Below, piece by piece: positions 1-9,893 of a stretch of DNA of 36,565 nucleotides. The notes below the pieces were generated by a model, which saw only the letters and a program-made list of their open reading frames with translations, ran no database searches and was not told the DNA's origin. A program made the position numbers and the translations under genes. The stretch's first letter is position 1. Each line of letters opens with the position of its first letter. The stretch covers positions 1-36,565 of the forward strand of contig NZ_JAFFPK010000017.1 in NCBI RefSeq assembly GCF_017590215.1. The letters run 5' to 3'. Origin of the DNA: Clostridium sp. CCUG 7971 (GTDB lineage Bacteria; Bacillota; Clostridia; Peptostreptococcales; Peptostreptococcaceae).

Positions 1-34
1 CTATTGCACCTTTTGTATTATGTAATTTTTAAAA

Positions 35-358
35 TTATTTACATTTAAAACTAGAACAGTATGTTTCTTCATAAAGATTAGCTTTAGGTAATTGAGTATC
101 AACACTGATATTATCAAGTGTACAGACATTAGATGCATTGTAAGTACAAGTTTTAACATTACATCCTATCATTGAACATGAACCACCACCATTAGTATTA
201 TTAGTTAAAGTTCCGTAATGTTTTTCATCTAAAAATGTGCTACAGCAAGTATTTTTACTAGTGTGAGCCTTTTTACCATTTACAGTTATCTTATTTGCAT
301 AACATACTCCTGAATTATTGTGAGAACAGTTGTTTACACTGCAATTTATACTAGACAT
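35..358 (-). CDS. Double DUF1540 cysteine-rich protein
   Basis: Small 107-residue protein built from two copies of a Cys-rich unit. The first, near residues 5-43, has the pattern C-x4-C-x7-C with a later CC pair. The second, near residues 60-106, repeats C-x4-C-x4-C-x5-C and ends in a Cys-rich tail. This spacing matches DUF1540, a short family common in Clostridia and presumed to bind metal; its role is unknown. There is no signal peptide or membrane segment, so it is probably cytoplasmic or spore-associated. The ATG is preceded on the minus strand by an AGGAGGT site about 7 bases upstream. It lies downstream of the other minus-strand gene but behind a strong terminator, so it is probably transcribed separately. 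The domain call is fairly secure; the function is not known. Confidence 0.8.
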   Translation of the reverse strand: MSSINCSVNNCSHNNSGVCYANKITVNGKKAHTSKNTCCSTFLDEKHYGTLTNNTNGGGSCSMIGCNVKTCTYNASNVCTLDNISVDTQLPKANLYEETYCSSFKCK

Positions 359-446
359 AATTTTACCTCCTAATAAATCTATTATTCATTAAAGAGTATT
401 GCCAATAAATAAAAAAATATAGCTTATAAAATTAAAAGTTAGTAAA

Positions 447-475
447 AAAGAGGAAAATATATTATTTTCCTCTTT
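447..475 (-). terminator. Intrinsic terminator after the 480-800 gene
   Basis: A perfect 13-bp inverted repeat (447-459 with 463-475) with a 3-base loop starts 5 bases past the stop of the minus-strand gene. A-rich sequence on the plus strand gives a U-rich tract on the minus-strand transcript. Confidence 0.75.
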
Positions 476-479
476 AAAA

Positions 480-800
480 TTAATTATTGTTTTTAAATAG
501 AGAATTAAAAATATCTTCATGCATAAGAGCTTTAGCAACTAATGTAGATGAAGATGGTAAAGACCTAACTGGAGGCCAAATATCAAATAGTTCCTTTTCG
601 TATTGATTAATATCATAATGCTCGCCATTTAATATTTTATCCTCAATATTATTAGTAAAATCACGTATTTTTAAGAAATCATCTAATGTAAGTTCTTGAA
701 ATATAGAAGCTTTATGTTGTGGTTGTTTTAAAAATAAAATATCTTGTTTAAATTCTAAAAAGTCTATTTTATCGTAAATTATTTTAACATATGAACTCAA
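480..800 (-). CDS. Hypothetical protein, 106 residues
   Basis: I do not recognise this protein. It is soluble and fairly acidic, with no signal peptide, no membrane segment and no cysteines. The middle is predicted helical and rich in Asp, Glu and Ile; a Trp-Pro-Pro stretch near residue 75 is followed by a Ser-rich turn and a last helix. The start is a TTG at 798-800, chosen because an AAAGGAGG site lies about 8 bases upstream; the nearby ATG is out of frame. It is followed at once by an intrinsic terminator and is divergent from the BofC-like gene at 960. The good ribosome site and terminator argue for a real gene. Confidence 0.65.
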   Translation of the reverse strand: MSSYVKIIYDKIDFLEFKQDILFLKQPQHKASIFQELTLDDFLKIRDFTNNIEDKILNGEHYDINQYEKELFDIWPPVRSLPSSSTLVAKALMHEDIFNSLFKNNN

Positions 801-959
801 GTCAATCCCTCCTTTAAGTCGAAAAATAAATGATACCTTATAATATGTATAAAATTAATGAAATGGGATAAAAATCTATATATAAATAATTTCTAAAATT
901 TACCTAAAATTCTATAAAAAGAAATTTATTAAAAAATATATGTAAAAGGAGGTAATTTT

Positions 960-1559
960 ATGTTTGAAAAAAAAGAACAGTTTCCTTGGAAGATACCAGT
1001 ATTAATTTTGACAGGTATAGTGGTATTAAGTGGTGGAATTTATATAGGAGTGAAAACTAGAAATATAGAACAAAATCATGTAAATACTACACAAAAAATC
1101 CAAGAGCCAGAAAAAACTAAAGATGCATTTGGGATAAGTGAGAATTGTGAAGTGTGGTTACATAAGAAAAATGAAGATGGAAGTGACTCTGGAAAGTCAC
1201 CAGTGATGTTAGGTACAGTAGATAAGGCATTATTAGATAAAAGTGAAGACGAAATAATAGCATACTTTAAAAATAAGTATCCAGATAGAAAAGTTGAAAA
1301 CTTAACTAAGTTTGAAATAATTTTATCTGAAACTATGACAGTAAATGATGCTTCAAAAAGTAATAAATTTTCGTTAGAAATAGATGATGGATTTATAGGA
1401 CTTTATAAATATGATAAAGATGGTGTTAGGTCATTAGTTGAAAAGACAGATATAGCGATAGATTCATTACCTAAAACAGTTCAAGATGAAATTAAAAAAG
1501 GTATTACTGTAAATACAGAAGATGAAGCTTATGCAAGACTTGAAAACTTCGGAAGCTAA
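960..1559 (+). CDS. BofC-like membrane-anchored protein
   Basis: This 199-residue protein has a short basic N-terminus, one membrane segment at about residues 12-31 and an extracytoplasmic domain. The C-terminal part (about 100-199) resembles the BofC C-terminal domain: a beta hairpin with a Gly-Leu-Tyr-Lys-Tyr stretch, then a Leu-Pro and a final helical segment. In Bacillus, BofC sits between the forespore membranes and tunes the SpoIVB signal that leads to pro-sigmaK processing. Bacillus bofC also lies near ruvA, so context supports the call. Many clostridia lack the full sigmaK checkpoint, so the actual role here may differ. AGGAGGT lies 7 bases before the ATG, and a strong terminator follows the gene. 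It is monocistronic. Confidence 0.6.
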   Translation: MFEKKEQFPWKIPVLILTGIVVLSGGIYIGVKTRNIEQNHVNTTQKIQEPEKTKDAFGISENCEVWLHKKNEDGSDSGKSPVMLGTVDKALLDKSEDEIIAYFKNKYPDRKVENLTKFEIILSETMTVNDASKSNKFSLEIDDGFIGLYKYDKDGVRSLVEKTDIAIDSLPKTVQDEIKKGITVNTEDEAYARLENFGS

Positions 1560-1561
1560 AA

Positions 1562-1600
1562 TATAAAAGGACAACCTATTAAGGTTGTCCTTTTATATTT
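1562..1600 (+). terminator. Intrinsic terminator after the BofC-like gene
   Basis: A perfect 16-bp inverted repeat (1562-1577 with 1582-1597) with a 4-base loop has a G+C core and a U-rich 3' arm. It separates the BofC-like gene from the ruv operon. Confidence 0.9.
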
Positions 1601-1633
1601 TATTTTCTTTTAAAGATGTATATAAAGTGAATT

Positions 1634-1661
1634 TTGAGTATAGAAAAACTTATGATATAAT
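1634..1661 (+). promoter_or_regulatory. Sigma-A-type promoter for ruvC operon
   Basis: TTGAGT at 1634-1639 and a perfect TATAAT at 1656-1661 are separated by 16 bases, about 54 bases upstream of the ruvC start. Confidence 0.65.
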
Positions 1662-1714
1662 ATAAAAGAACATAAGTTTCGTGTAAAACAAGCTTTATAG
1701 GAGGATTTATTGAG

Positions 1715-2224
1715 TTGATAATACTAGGAATAGACCCTGGAATAGCAATAATGGGCTATGGAGTTATAGAATATAAAAATAATAAATTTAGAGTAATAGA
1801 TTATGGGGCAGTTACAACACCAGCTCATACTGATACATTAAAAAGATTAGAAACTATATATAAAGGAACTGATCTTTTAATAAAGAAATATAATGTTGAT
1901 GAAGTTGGAATAGAAGAATTATTCTTTAATAAAAATGTAAAAACAGCTATAACAGTAGCACAAGCTAGAGGTGTAACTATGCTTGCATGTGCGCATAATG
2001 GCAAATCTGTATATGAATACACTCCTCTTCAAGTTAAGCAAGGTGTAGTAGGATATGGTAGAGCCCAAAAAGCACAAGTTCAGCAAATGGTTACATCATT
2101 TTTAAATTTGAAACAAGTACCAAAACCAGATGACGTAGCAGATGCATTAGCAGTAGCAATATGTCATGCTCATGCAAACAGGCTTGAGAAAACTCTAAAA
2201 AATATTGGAGGTAAATATGTATAG
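1715..2224 (+). CDS. ruvC: Holliday junction endonuclease RuvC
   Basis: RuvC cuts Holliday junctions symmetrically in the RuvABC resolvasome. The 169 residues match the family length. The four acidic active-site residues are visible: Asp7 in GIDPG, Glu67 in VGIEE, and Asp140 and Asp143 in KPDDVADA, as in E. coli (7, 66, 138, 141). The start is a TTG at 1715, supported by AGGAGGA at 1699-1705; no ATG fits the conserved N-terminus. The end overlaps ruvA by 8 bases, which suggests translational coupling. Having ruvC directly before ruvAB is common in clostridia, whereas Bacillus lacks ruvC. It has its own promoter upstream. Confidence 0.97.
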   Translation: MIILGIDPGIAIMGYGVIEYKNNKFRVIDYGAVTTPAHTDTLKRLETIYKGTDLLIKKYNVDEVGIEELFFNKNVKTAITVAQARGVTMLACAHNGKSVYEYTPLQVKQGVVGYGRAQKAQVQQMVTSFLNLKQVPKPDDVADALAVAICHAHANRLEKTLKNIGGKYV

Positions 2225-2819
2225 TTATATAAAAGGAAGTATAGAGGAGATTCGTTTAGATAGTATAGTTATAGAAAATAATGATATAGGGTATAAAATA
2301 AATGCATCATCTAATACAATAAAAGACTTACAATTGGGAAAAATGGCTAAAATATATACTAAGCTAATTGTAAGAGAAGATGATATGAGTCTTTGCGGGT
2401 TCTCAACTCAAGAAGAAATGAAGATGTTTGAATTATTAACATCAGTATCAAAAATTGGTCCTAAGGTTGGGCTTGCTATACTTTCTTTTGCATCTCCAGG
2501 CCAACTAGGTGCATATATATTAAGTGAAGACATAGCAAAACTGTCTAAAGCACCAGGTGTAGGTAAAAAGACAGCAGAAAGAATAATTTTAGAACTAAAA
2601 GACAAGGTAGATAAAACTACTGTAGAATTTGAGCCAACATTACTGTCAAATGCTCCAATAGGAATATCTCAAGATGAAGCTGTAGATGCATTACTGGCAC
2701 TTGGATATTCAGCACCTGAAGCTAAAGAAGCAGTTGAAAGGTGCAAGAAAGATGGACTTAATACAGAAGATATAATAAAGAAATCTTTAACATACATAAT
2801 GAGTAAATCATTAAGATAG
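2217..2819 (+). CDS. ruvA: Holliday junction branch-migration protein RuvA
   Basis: RuvA binds the four-way junction and loads the RuvB motor. The 200 residues are full length: an OB-fold N-terminus (about 1-62), the helix-hairpin-helix region (about 70-135, with the GVGKKTAERI motif) and a C-terminal RuvB-contact domain (about 150-200). The ATG at 2217 is preferred to an in-frame TTG four codons upstream because that TTG lies inside the GGAGGT ribosome site (2207-2212) and the conserved N-terminus starts Met-Tyr-Ser-Tyr. It overlaps ruvC by 8 bases and is followed 12 bases later by ruvB. Confidence 0.97.
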   Translation: MYSYIKGSIEEIRLDSIVIENNDIGYKINASSNTIKDLQLGKMAKIYTKLIVREDDMSLCGFSTQEEMKMFELLTSVSKIGPKVGLAILSFASPGQLGAYILSEDIAKLSKAPGVGKKTAERIILELKDKVDKTTVEFEPTLLSNAPIGISQDEAVDALLALGYSAPEAKEAVERCKKDGLNTEDIIKKSLTYIMSKSLR

Positions 2820-2831
2820 GGGGAGGTTTAA

Positions 2832-3848
2832 GTGTTTGATTTTGAAGATGAAAATAGAATTATAACATCAGGAATGCAAAATGAAGATGTAGATATAGAA
2901 AATAATTTAAGACCTAAATCTTTAGATGATTATTTAGGTCAAGAAAAAGCTAAAGAGCAATTAAAAATATTTATAGAAGCTGCAAAATCTAGAAATGAAC
3001 CACTAGACCATGTTCTTTTATACGGACCACCAGGACTTGGTAAAACGACTCTATCAAGTATAATTGCCAATGAAATGGGAGTTAATTTAAGAATAACATC
3101 AGGTCCAGCAATAGAAAGAGCAGGAGATTTAGCCGCAATACTTACAAATTTAAATGAAAATGATGTATTATTTATAGACGAAATACACCGTATAAACAGA
3201 AGTGTTGAAGAGGTATTATACCCTGCAATGGAAGATTATTGCTTAGATATAATAATAGGTAAAGGTCCTTCAGCTAGAAGTATAAGACTAGACCTTCCTA
3301 AATTTACATTAATAGGTGCAACTACTAGAGCAGGAATGCTTACAAATCCCCTTAGAGATAGATTTGGAGTTATTTGCAAATTAGATTACTATACAGTAGA
3401 TGAACTAGCTAAAATAGTAATGAGATCAGCTGAAATTTTAGGTGCTGAAATTCAAATAGGTGGAGCAACTGAAATTGCTAAACGCTCTAGAGGAACACCA
3501 AGAATAGCAAATAGACTTTTAAAAAGAGTTAGAGATTATGCTCAAGTTAGAGCTGATGGAAATATAACTGATGAAGTTGCAAATAGTGCTCTAGAGCTTT
3601 TAGGTGTAGACTCATTAGGCTTAGACTATGTAGATAAAAAGCTATTAATGACTATAATAGAAAAGTTTAGAGGTGGCCCTGTAGGACTAGATACATTAGC
3701 GGCATCTATAGGAGAAGACAGAAACACTATAGAAGATGTTTATGAGCCCTATTTGCTTCAATTAGGATTTATAAATAGAGGGCCTAGAGGTAGAATTGCA
3801 ATGCCACTTGCATATGAACACTTAAATATAGCTCTTCCTAATAAGTAA
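2832..3848 (+). CDS. ruvB: Holliday junction helicase RuvB
   Basis: AAA+ motor that drives branch migration with RuvA. The 338 residues match the family. The Walker A motif GPPGLGKTT (about residues 65-73), Walker B with DEIH (about 116-119), sensor 1 (GATTRAG) and the C-terminal winged-helix domain with [10 protein letters not shown] are all present. The start is GTG at 2832 with GGGGGAGG about 6 bases upstream. It ends the ruvCAB unit; the next 171 bases up to queA are A+T-rich, and I see no clear terminator or riboswitch in them. Confidence 0.97.
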   Translation: MFDFEDENRIITSGMQNEDVDIENNLRPKSLDDYLGQEKAKEQLKIFIEAAKSRNEPLDHVLLYGPPGLGKTTLSSIIANEMGVNLRITSGPAIERAGDLAAILTNLNENDVLFIDEIHRINRSVEEVLYPAMEDYCLDIIIGKGPSARSIRLDLPKFTLIGATTRAGMLTNPLRDRFGVICKLDYYTVDELAKIVMRSAEILGAEIQIGGATEIAKRSRGTPRIANRLLKRVRDYAQVRADGNITDEVANSALELLGVDSLGLDYVDKKLLMTIIEKFRGGPVGLDTLAASIGEDRNTIEDVYEPYLLQLGFINRGPRGRIAMPLAYEHLNIALPNK

Positions 3849-4019
3849 GAATAAATATAAAAAATTAAAATAAAGTAGTAAATTAAATTAGATTAATAAT
3901 GTAGATTACATACACTATAAAAACACAAAATATAAATAAAAACATTTGAGCTATATGGTAAAATTTAATTTTTTTGTTATTATGTAAGTTGTATAAAATT
4001 TTGGAAAGGAAGTTGAATT

Positions 4020-5045
4020 TTGAAGACGAGTGACTTTTACTTTGACCTACCAGAAGAATTAATTGCTCAAGTTCCTATAAAAGATAGATCTAGTTCAAAA
4101 TTAATGGTACTAGATAAGAAAAGTGGAGAAATTGAGCATCGTATTTTTAAAGATGTAGTTGAGTATTTAAATCCAGGAGACTGTTTAGTTCTTAATAATA
4201 CTAGAGTTATACCTGCTAGATTAATAGGAGAAAAGGTTGACACTGGAGGGAAAATAGAATTTTTATTATTAAAAAGAACAGAAGAAGATACTTGGCAAGC
4301 ATTAGTTAAGCCAGGTAAAAGAGCAAAAATTGGGACTAAGTTTTCCTTTGGAAATGGAAAATTAATAGGAGAGGTAGTAGGATTAGCAGAAGAAGGATCT
4401 AGAATAGTAAAATTTTACTATGAAGGAATATTTGAAGAAGTTTTAGATGAATTAGGAAATATGCCACTACCACCGTATATAACAGAAAGATTAGAAGAAA
4501 GAGAAAGATACCAAACTGTTTATTCAAAGCATAATGGATCGGCGGCAGCACCTACAGCAGGCTTACATTTTACAAATGATTTATTAGAAGAAATAAAAGC
4601 TAAAGGTGTAGATATAGCATTTGTTACACTTCATGTAGGGCTAGGAACATTTAGACCAGTTAAAGTTGATGATGTATTAAATCATGAAATGCATTCAGAA
4701 TACTATATAGTAGAAAAAGAAGCTGCCCAAAAAATTAATAAAGCTAAGAAAAATGGTAAAAATGTAATATGTGTAGGAACAACTAGTTGTAGAACTGTAG
4801 AATCAGCAAGTAGTGAAGATGGAATCATAAAAGAAAGCAGTGGATGGACAAATATATTTATCTACCCAGGATATAAATTTAAAATGGTGGATAGACTGAT
4901 AACTAATTTCCATTTACCAGAATCTACATTAATAATGTTAGTAAGTGCATTATCAAGTAAAGACAGTGTATTAAACGCGTATGATGTAGCAGTAAAAGAA
5001 AGATACAGATTTTTCAGTTTTGGAGATGCTATGATTTTAAAATAG
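4020..5045 (+). CDS. queA: tRNA preQ1(34) S-adenosylmethionine ribosyltransferase-isomerase QueA
   Basis: QueA moves the ribosyl group of S-adenosylmethionine onto preQ1 in tRNA, making epoxyqueuosine. The 341 residues are full length. Recognisable family segments are the N-terminal [34 protein letters not shown] and the C-terminal [13 protein letters not shown]. The start is TTG at 4020, with AAAGGAAG at 4005-4012; the conserved N-terminus begins only four residues later and no ATG is available. It pairs with tgt further on in the same direction, so two successive steps of queuosine tRNA modification are encoded together, with one membrane gene between them. Confidence 0.96.
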   Translation: MKTSDFYFDLPEELIAQVPIKDRSSSKLMVLDKKSGEIEHRIFKDVVEYLNPGDCLVLNNTRVIPARLIGEKVDTGGKIEFLLLKRTEEDTWQALVKPGKRAKIGTKFSFGNGKLIGEVVGLAEEGSRIVKFYYEGIFEEVLDELGNMPLPPYITERLEERERYQTVYSKHNGSAAAPTAGLHFTNDLLEEIKAKGVDIAFVTLHVGLGTFRPVKVDDVLNHEMHSEYYIVEKEAAQKINKAKKNGKNVICVGTTSCRTVESASSEDGIIKESSGWTNIFIYPGYKFKMVDRLITNFHLPESTLIMLVSALSSKDSVLNAYDVAVKERYRFFSFGDAMILK

Positions 5046-5054
5046 GGGGATCAA

Positions 5055-6703
<1,649 letters not shown>

Positions 6704-6792
6704 AATTTTTTCTATGAATCCTAAATATTTTAATATATAATGATTATAACAAATAAATATAAATACTATAATTTACAAAGGAGAGTAAAATA

Positions 6793-7089
6793 ATGCCTGG
6801 ACAAACACAATCTATATTAATGGCAGTAGCTATGTGGGTAGTAGTATTTGGAGTATTCTACTTCTTATTCATAAAGCCACAAAAGAAAAAAGAGAAACAA
6901 CTAAAAGAAATGAGACAAAACTTATCAGTTGGAGATAAAGTAGTAACTATAGGTGGAATAGTTGCTAACGTTGCTAAAGTTGAAGAAGATGTTGTTATAT
7001 TAGAATTAGGGCCTAACAGAACTAAAGTACCATTTGAAAAATGGGCTATAGGAACTGTTGAAGCTGCTAAAAACGAATCAGCAGAATAA
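6793..7089 (+). CDS. yajC: Preprotein translocase accessory subunit YajC
   Basis: Small single-span membrane protein associated with SecDF/SecYEG. The 98 residues comprise one N-terminal membrane helix (about 7-27, ending FLFIKPQKK) and a cytoplasmic basic domain with the family motif VGDKVVTIGGI. GGAGAG lies 8 bases before the ATG. tgt-yajC is the usual order in Firmicutes. secD and secF, often next, are not here; a YrzE-like gene and the SCIFF locus follow instead. Confidence 0.95.
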   Translation: MPGQTQSILMAVAMWVVVFGVFYFLFIKPQKKKEKQLKEMRQNLSVGDKVVTIGGIVANVAKVEEDVVILELGPNRTKVPFEKWAIGTVEAAKNESAE

Positions 7090-7101
7090 TTTGGAATTTA
7101 G

Positions 7102-7147
7102 ATACCTTCCCTCGAATATATATGTATTAATGAGGGGAGGTATTTTT
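7102..7147 (+). promoter_or_regulatory. Terminator-like hairpin that includes the ribosome site of the next gene
   Basis: 7102-7113 pairs with 7132-7143 over 12 bp (one G-U), and the loop can extend the stem by 4 bp. The 3' arm contains the GGGGAGG ribosome site of the gene starting at 7148, and a T5 run at 7143-7147 touches its ATG. Folding would both hide the ribosome site and form an intrinsic terminator after yajC. Confidence 0.6.
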
Positions 7148-7510
7148 ATGGAAAAAACAAATCATGTTCTAAAAGGGTTAGGATATTCATATATATTAAC
7201 GCTAGCAACATTATTAATATATAACCTATTCCTTACTTTTACTAGTGTATCAGGAAATACAATAGCAATGGCATCATCAGCTATAACTACAGCTTCAGCA
7301 GCATTCGGAGGATTTTATGCTTCAAAACACATAAAAGAAAAGGGTCTTATATATGGCCTTTTAGTTGGTCTTATGTACATAGTATGTCTTATGGTAATAG
7401 TATTTTTAGCAAAGGAAAATTTCGCAGTTGAAATTGACATGCTATATAAAGTGTTGTTAGTGTCTCTATCTGGTGGTATCGGCGGAGTTCTAGGAGTAAA
7501 CTTCAAATAA
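7148..7510 (+). CDS. TIGR04086 / YrzE-like membrane protein
   Basis: A 120-residue protein that is almost entirely four membrane helices (about 12-32, 38-58, 64-84, 98-118), with Gly-rich contacts and a short C-terminus ending in a GGVLGVNF stretch. This fits the TIGR04086 / YrzE family, which lies after yajC in Bacillus as well; its function is unknown. An in-frame extension upstream to 7058 is rejected because it runs through yajC and the ATG at 7148 has GGGGAGG at 7134-7140. Its ribosome site lies in the 3' arm of a hairpin, so expression may be attenuated relative to yajC. Confidence 0.75.
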   Translation: MEKTNHVLKGLGYSYILTLATLLIYNLFLTFTSVSGNTIAMASSAITTASAAFGGFYASKHIKEKGLIYGLLVGLMYIVCLMVIVFLAKENFAVEIDMLYKVLLVSLSGGIGGVLGVNFK

Positions 7511-7536
7511 ATTTTCCATATAATGAAAATTTATGA

Positions 7537-7542
7537 TATAAT
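7537..7542 (+). promoter_or_regulatory. Probable -10 element for scfA
   Basis: Perfect TATAAT at 7537-7542, 35 bases before the scfA start; a weak TTCCAT lies 17 bases upstream. The nearby leader is otherwise featureless. Confidence 0.5.
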
Positions 7543-7576
7543 CAGTTTAGAAAAATTTAGTAGGAGGTAATTTAAA

Positions 7577-7720
7577 ATGGAAAAGAAACATGTAAAAACT
7601 TTATCTAGCGCTACTTTAAAGGAAAGTGCAGCAAAAGGCGGATGTGGTGAATGTCAAACTTCTTGCCAATCAGCTTGCAAAACTTCTTGTACAGTTGCAA
7701 ACCAAGAGTGCGAAAGATAA
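7577..7720 (+). CDS. scfA: SCIFF peptide, ranthipeptide precursor
   Basis: This 47-residue peptide has the SCIFF layout (six cysteines in about forty-five residues). After a basic and Ser/Thr-rich leader (residues 1-20), cysteines lie at 23, 26, 30, 34, 38 and 45, each near Thr, Ser or Gln. In this family a radical SAM enzyme links Cys sulfur to a neighbouring residue, giving a thioether; the known Clostridium thermocellum pair is CteA/CteB. AGGAGGT at 7562-7568 precedes the ATG by 8 bases. The maturase follows at 7915, but a strong terminator lies between, so peptide and enzyme are probably made in different amounts. The final role of SCIFF products is not settled; quorum-type regulation has been proposed for some clostridia. 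Confidence 0.95.
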   Translation: MEKKHVKTLSSATLKESAAKGGCGECQTSCQSACKTSCTVANQECER

Positions 7721-7743
7721 TCATATTTAATAGATTTAAAATG

Positions 7744-7772
7744 AAGACGTCATATAATATGGCGTCTTTTTT
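7744..7772 (+). terminator. Intrinsic terminator between scfA and scfB
   Basis: An 11-bp stem (7744-7754 with 7758-7768, one G-U) with a 3-base loop and a T6 run at 7767-7772. It ends the short scfA transcript. Confidence 0.85.
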
Positions 7773-7817
7773 ATTGAAGGTATATAATTTCAAGAGAGGA
7801 TTGATTATGGAATAATA

Positions 7818-7846
7818 TTGCCTATATTTTACATAAGTTATATAAT
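7818..7846 (+). promoter_or_regulatory. Promoter for scfB
   Basis: TTGCCT at 7818-7823 and a perfect TATAAT at 7841-7846 with 17-base spacing lie between the scfA terminator and the scfB start, so the maturase gene has its own promoter. Confidence 0.65.
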
Positions 7847-7914
7847 GAAGATTAGGTTAAATTTCATCTAGAAAAAATGTGTTGATATAGATAACAATTT
7901 AGGAGGAGATACAT

Positions 7915-9294
7915 ATGAGTATGATACATAAGTTTTCAATGAACGGATATAATATTGTTTTAGACGTAAACGGAGGAGCCGTTCACGTAGTTGATGATGT
8001 AGCTTATAAGTTAGTAGATAGCTATAAAGAAAAAAATAAAGATGAAATAATAAAAGAGCTTCAAAATGAATATTCAGTAGAAAAAATAAATGAAGCATAC
8101 GATGAAATTAAAAACTTAGAAGAAGAAGGTCTTTTATATACAGAAGATACTTATAGCACTCATCCAAGTTTCATAAACAGAAAGAAAGTAGTTAAAGCTT
8201 TATGTTTACACGTTGCACACGACTGTAACTTAAAATGTAAATACTGCTTTGCTGCACAAGGAGACTTTGGTGGAGCTAAAGAAATGATGAGTTTTGAAGT
8301 TGGTAAAGCGGCAATAGATTACCTAATAGCTAACTCGGGAAGTAGAAGAAATTTAGAGATAGACTTCTTTGGTGGAGAACCTTTAATGAACTTTGATGTA
8401 GTTAAGCAATTAGTAGAATACGGAAGAAAAGTAGAAAAAGACTATAATAAGAATATAAGATTTACTATGACTACAAATGGTGTGTTATTAGATGATGAAA
8501 AAATAGCATATATAAACGAACATATGCATAATGCCGTTTTAAGTTTAGATGGTAGAAAAGAAATCAATGATAATATGAGACCTACTCTAAATGATAAAGG
8601 AAGTTATGATGTTATATTACCTAAGTTTAAAAAGCTTATAGAAAGTAGACCAAAAGACAAATACTACTACATAAGAGGAACGTTTACTAGAGAAAACTTA
8701 GACTTTGCTAAAGATGTTATGCACTTTGCTAATGAAGGATTTGCTTCTACATCAATAGAACCAGTTGTAGGAGAAGAATCAAATCCATTTGCACTTAGAG
8801 AAGAAGATATGCCAAAAGTATTTGAAGAATACGAAAAATTGGCAATAGAATACGCTGATATGAAATTAAAAGGGGAAATGAAAGATTTTACATTCTTCCA
8901 CTTTGTAGTAGATTTAAACCAAGGACCATGTGTAATAAAGAGAATAACTGGATGTGGTGCAGGTAATGAATACTTATCAATAACACCAAATGGGGATATA
9001 TATCCATGTCACCAATTTGTTGGAAATGAAGAATATAAAATGGCTAATATAATGGATGAAGAAATAGTATTCCCTAAAGAATTAACAGAAAGTTTCAGAA
9101 ATGCTCACGTTTATAGTAAAGAGGACTGTCAAAAATGTTGGAATAAATTCTACTGTTCAGGTGGATGTCATGCAAATGCAACTAATTTCAATAATGATGT
9201 AATGAAGCCTTATGAACTTGGGTGCGAAATGCAAAAGAAACGTACAGAATGTTCAATAATGATACAAGCAAAATTAATGCTAGAAGGAGAATAA
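7915..9294 (+). CDS. scfB: SCIFF radical SAM maturase
   Basis: Thioether-forming radical SAM enzyme that modifies the SCIFF peptide. In its 459 residues, an N-terminal peptide-recognition region (about 1-85) is followed by the radical SAM core with Cys104, Cys108 and Cys111 binding the SAM cluster, the GGEPL motif near 153-157, and a SPASM/Twitch-type C-terminus with about eight cysteines (from CVIKR through GCGAGN, YPCHQF, DCQKCW, YCSGGCH to GCEMQ) for auxiliary clusters. AGGAGG lies 8 bases before the ATG. It begins 194 bases after scfA behind a terminator and a second promoter, and is followed 4 bases later by the carbonic-anhydrase-like gene. Length and cysteine pattern match the SCIFF maturase family closely. 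Confidence 0.95.
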   Translation: MSMIHKFSMNGYNIVLDVNGGAVHVVDDVAYKLVDSYKEKNKDEIIKELQNEYSVEKINEAYDEIKNLEEEGLLYTEDTYSTHPSFINRKKVVKALCLHVAHDCNLKCKYCFAAQGDFGGAKEMMSFEVGKAAIDYLIANSGSRRNLEIDFFGGEPLMNFDVVKQLVEYGRKVEKDYNKNIRFTMTTNGVLLDDEKIAYINEHMHNAVLSLDGRKEINDNMRPTLNDKGSYDVILPKFKKLIESRPKDKYYYIRGTFTRENLDFAKDVMHFANEGFASTSIEPVVGEESNPFALREEDMPKVFEEYEKLAIEYADMKLKGEMKDFTFFHFVVDLNQGPCVIKRITGCGAGNEYLSITPNGDIYPCHQFVGNEEYKMANIMDEEIVFPKELTESFRNAHVYSKEDCQKCWNKFYCSGGCHANATNFNNDVMKPYELGCEMQKKRTECSIMIQAKLMLEGE

Positions 9295-9298
9295 GACT

Positions 9299-9799
9299 AT
9301 GATTAAGGCCTACCAAGGTATAGAACCTAAAATTGATAAATGCGTATTTGTTGCAGAGTCAGCTGATATAATAGGAAATGTTACTATAGGAAAAAATGCA
9401 AATATTTGGTATAATGCAGTTTTAAGAGGCGATGACCAATGTATAACTATAGGTGAAAATACAAATATACAAGATGGAAGTGTAGTTCATATATCACATG
9501 ATGCACCTACTATAATTGGTAAAAATGTAACGGTGGGTCATAAAGCATTAATACATGGATGTAAAATAGGAGATAATACTTTAATAGGTATGGGTTCTAT
9601 AGTTTTAGATAATGCTGAAGTAGGAGAATACACATTACTTGCCGCAGGAAGTTTAGTTCCTCCAGGTAAAAAAATTCCATCAGGAGTACTAGCTATGGGA
9701 TCTCCTGCAAAAGTAGTTAGAGAATTATCTGAAGAAGAAAAACAAAATCTTGTAGAATCTGCATTAAAATATATAGAAACTGCAAATAATCATAAGTAA
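9299..9799 (+). CDS. Gamma-carbonic-anhydrase-like hexapeptide protein
   Basis: This 166-residue protein has a left-handed beta-helix of hexapeptide repeats (about 12-130) and a C-terminal helix. It belongs to the gamma carbonic anhydrase / YrdA-PaaY-CaiE group, usually a trimer with metal at subunit contacts. Three His that could bind metal are at 64, 81 and 86. Many clostridial members have unproven activity, so bicarbonate dehydration is only a possible role. The ATG follows scfB by only 4 bases with GGAGAA at its end, so the two share a transcript; a terminator follows. The link to the peptide system could be functional or merely positional. Confidence 0.85.
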   Translation: MIKAYQGIEPKIDKCVFVAESADIIGNVTIGKNANIWYNAVLRGDDQCITIGENTNIQDGSVVHISHDAPTIIGKNVTVGHKALIHGCKIGDNTLIGMGSIVLDNAEVGEYTLLAAGSLVPPGKKIPSGVLAMGSPAKVVRELSEEEKQNLVESALKYIETANNHK

Positions 9800-9806
9800 T
9801 AAAACT

Positions 9807-9840
9807 AAAAGGGCAATCTTGTAATTGCCCTTTTTATTTT
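9807..9840 (+). terminator. Intrinsic terminator of the scfB operon
   Basis: 11-bp stem (9807-9817 with 9824-9834) with a G+C-rich core, a 6-base loop and a T-rich tail. Confidence 0.9.
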
Positions 9841-9893
9841 ATAAAATAAATTTATAATATATTGCAGACTAAGCAACTTAGGAGTGGTGAAAC

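Noticed and set aside
3849-4019. preQ1 riboswitch before queA
   Set aside because: Interval is A+T-rich with no C-rich loop or pseudoknot-like motif of the preQ1 classes.
7058-7147. Longer N-terminus for the YrzE-like protein
   Set aside because: It would run through the end of yajC and the hairpin; the ATG at 7148 has a strong ribosome site.
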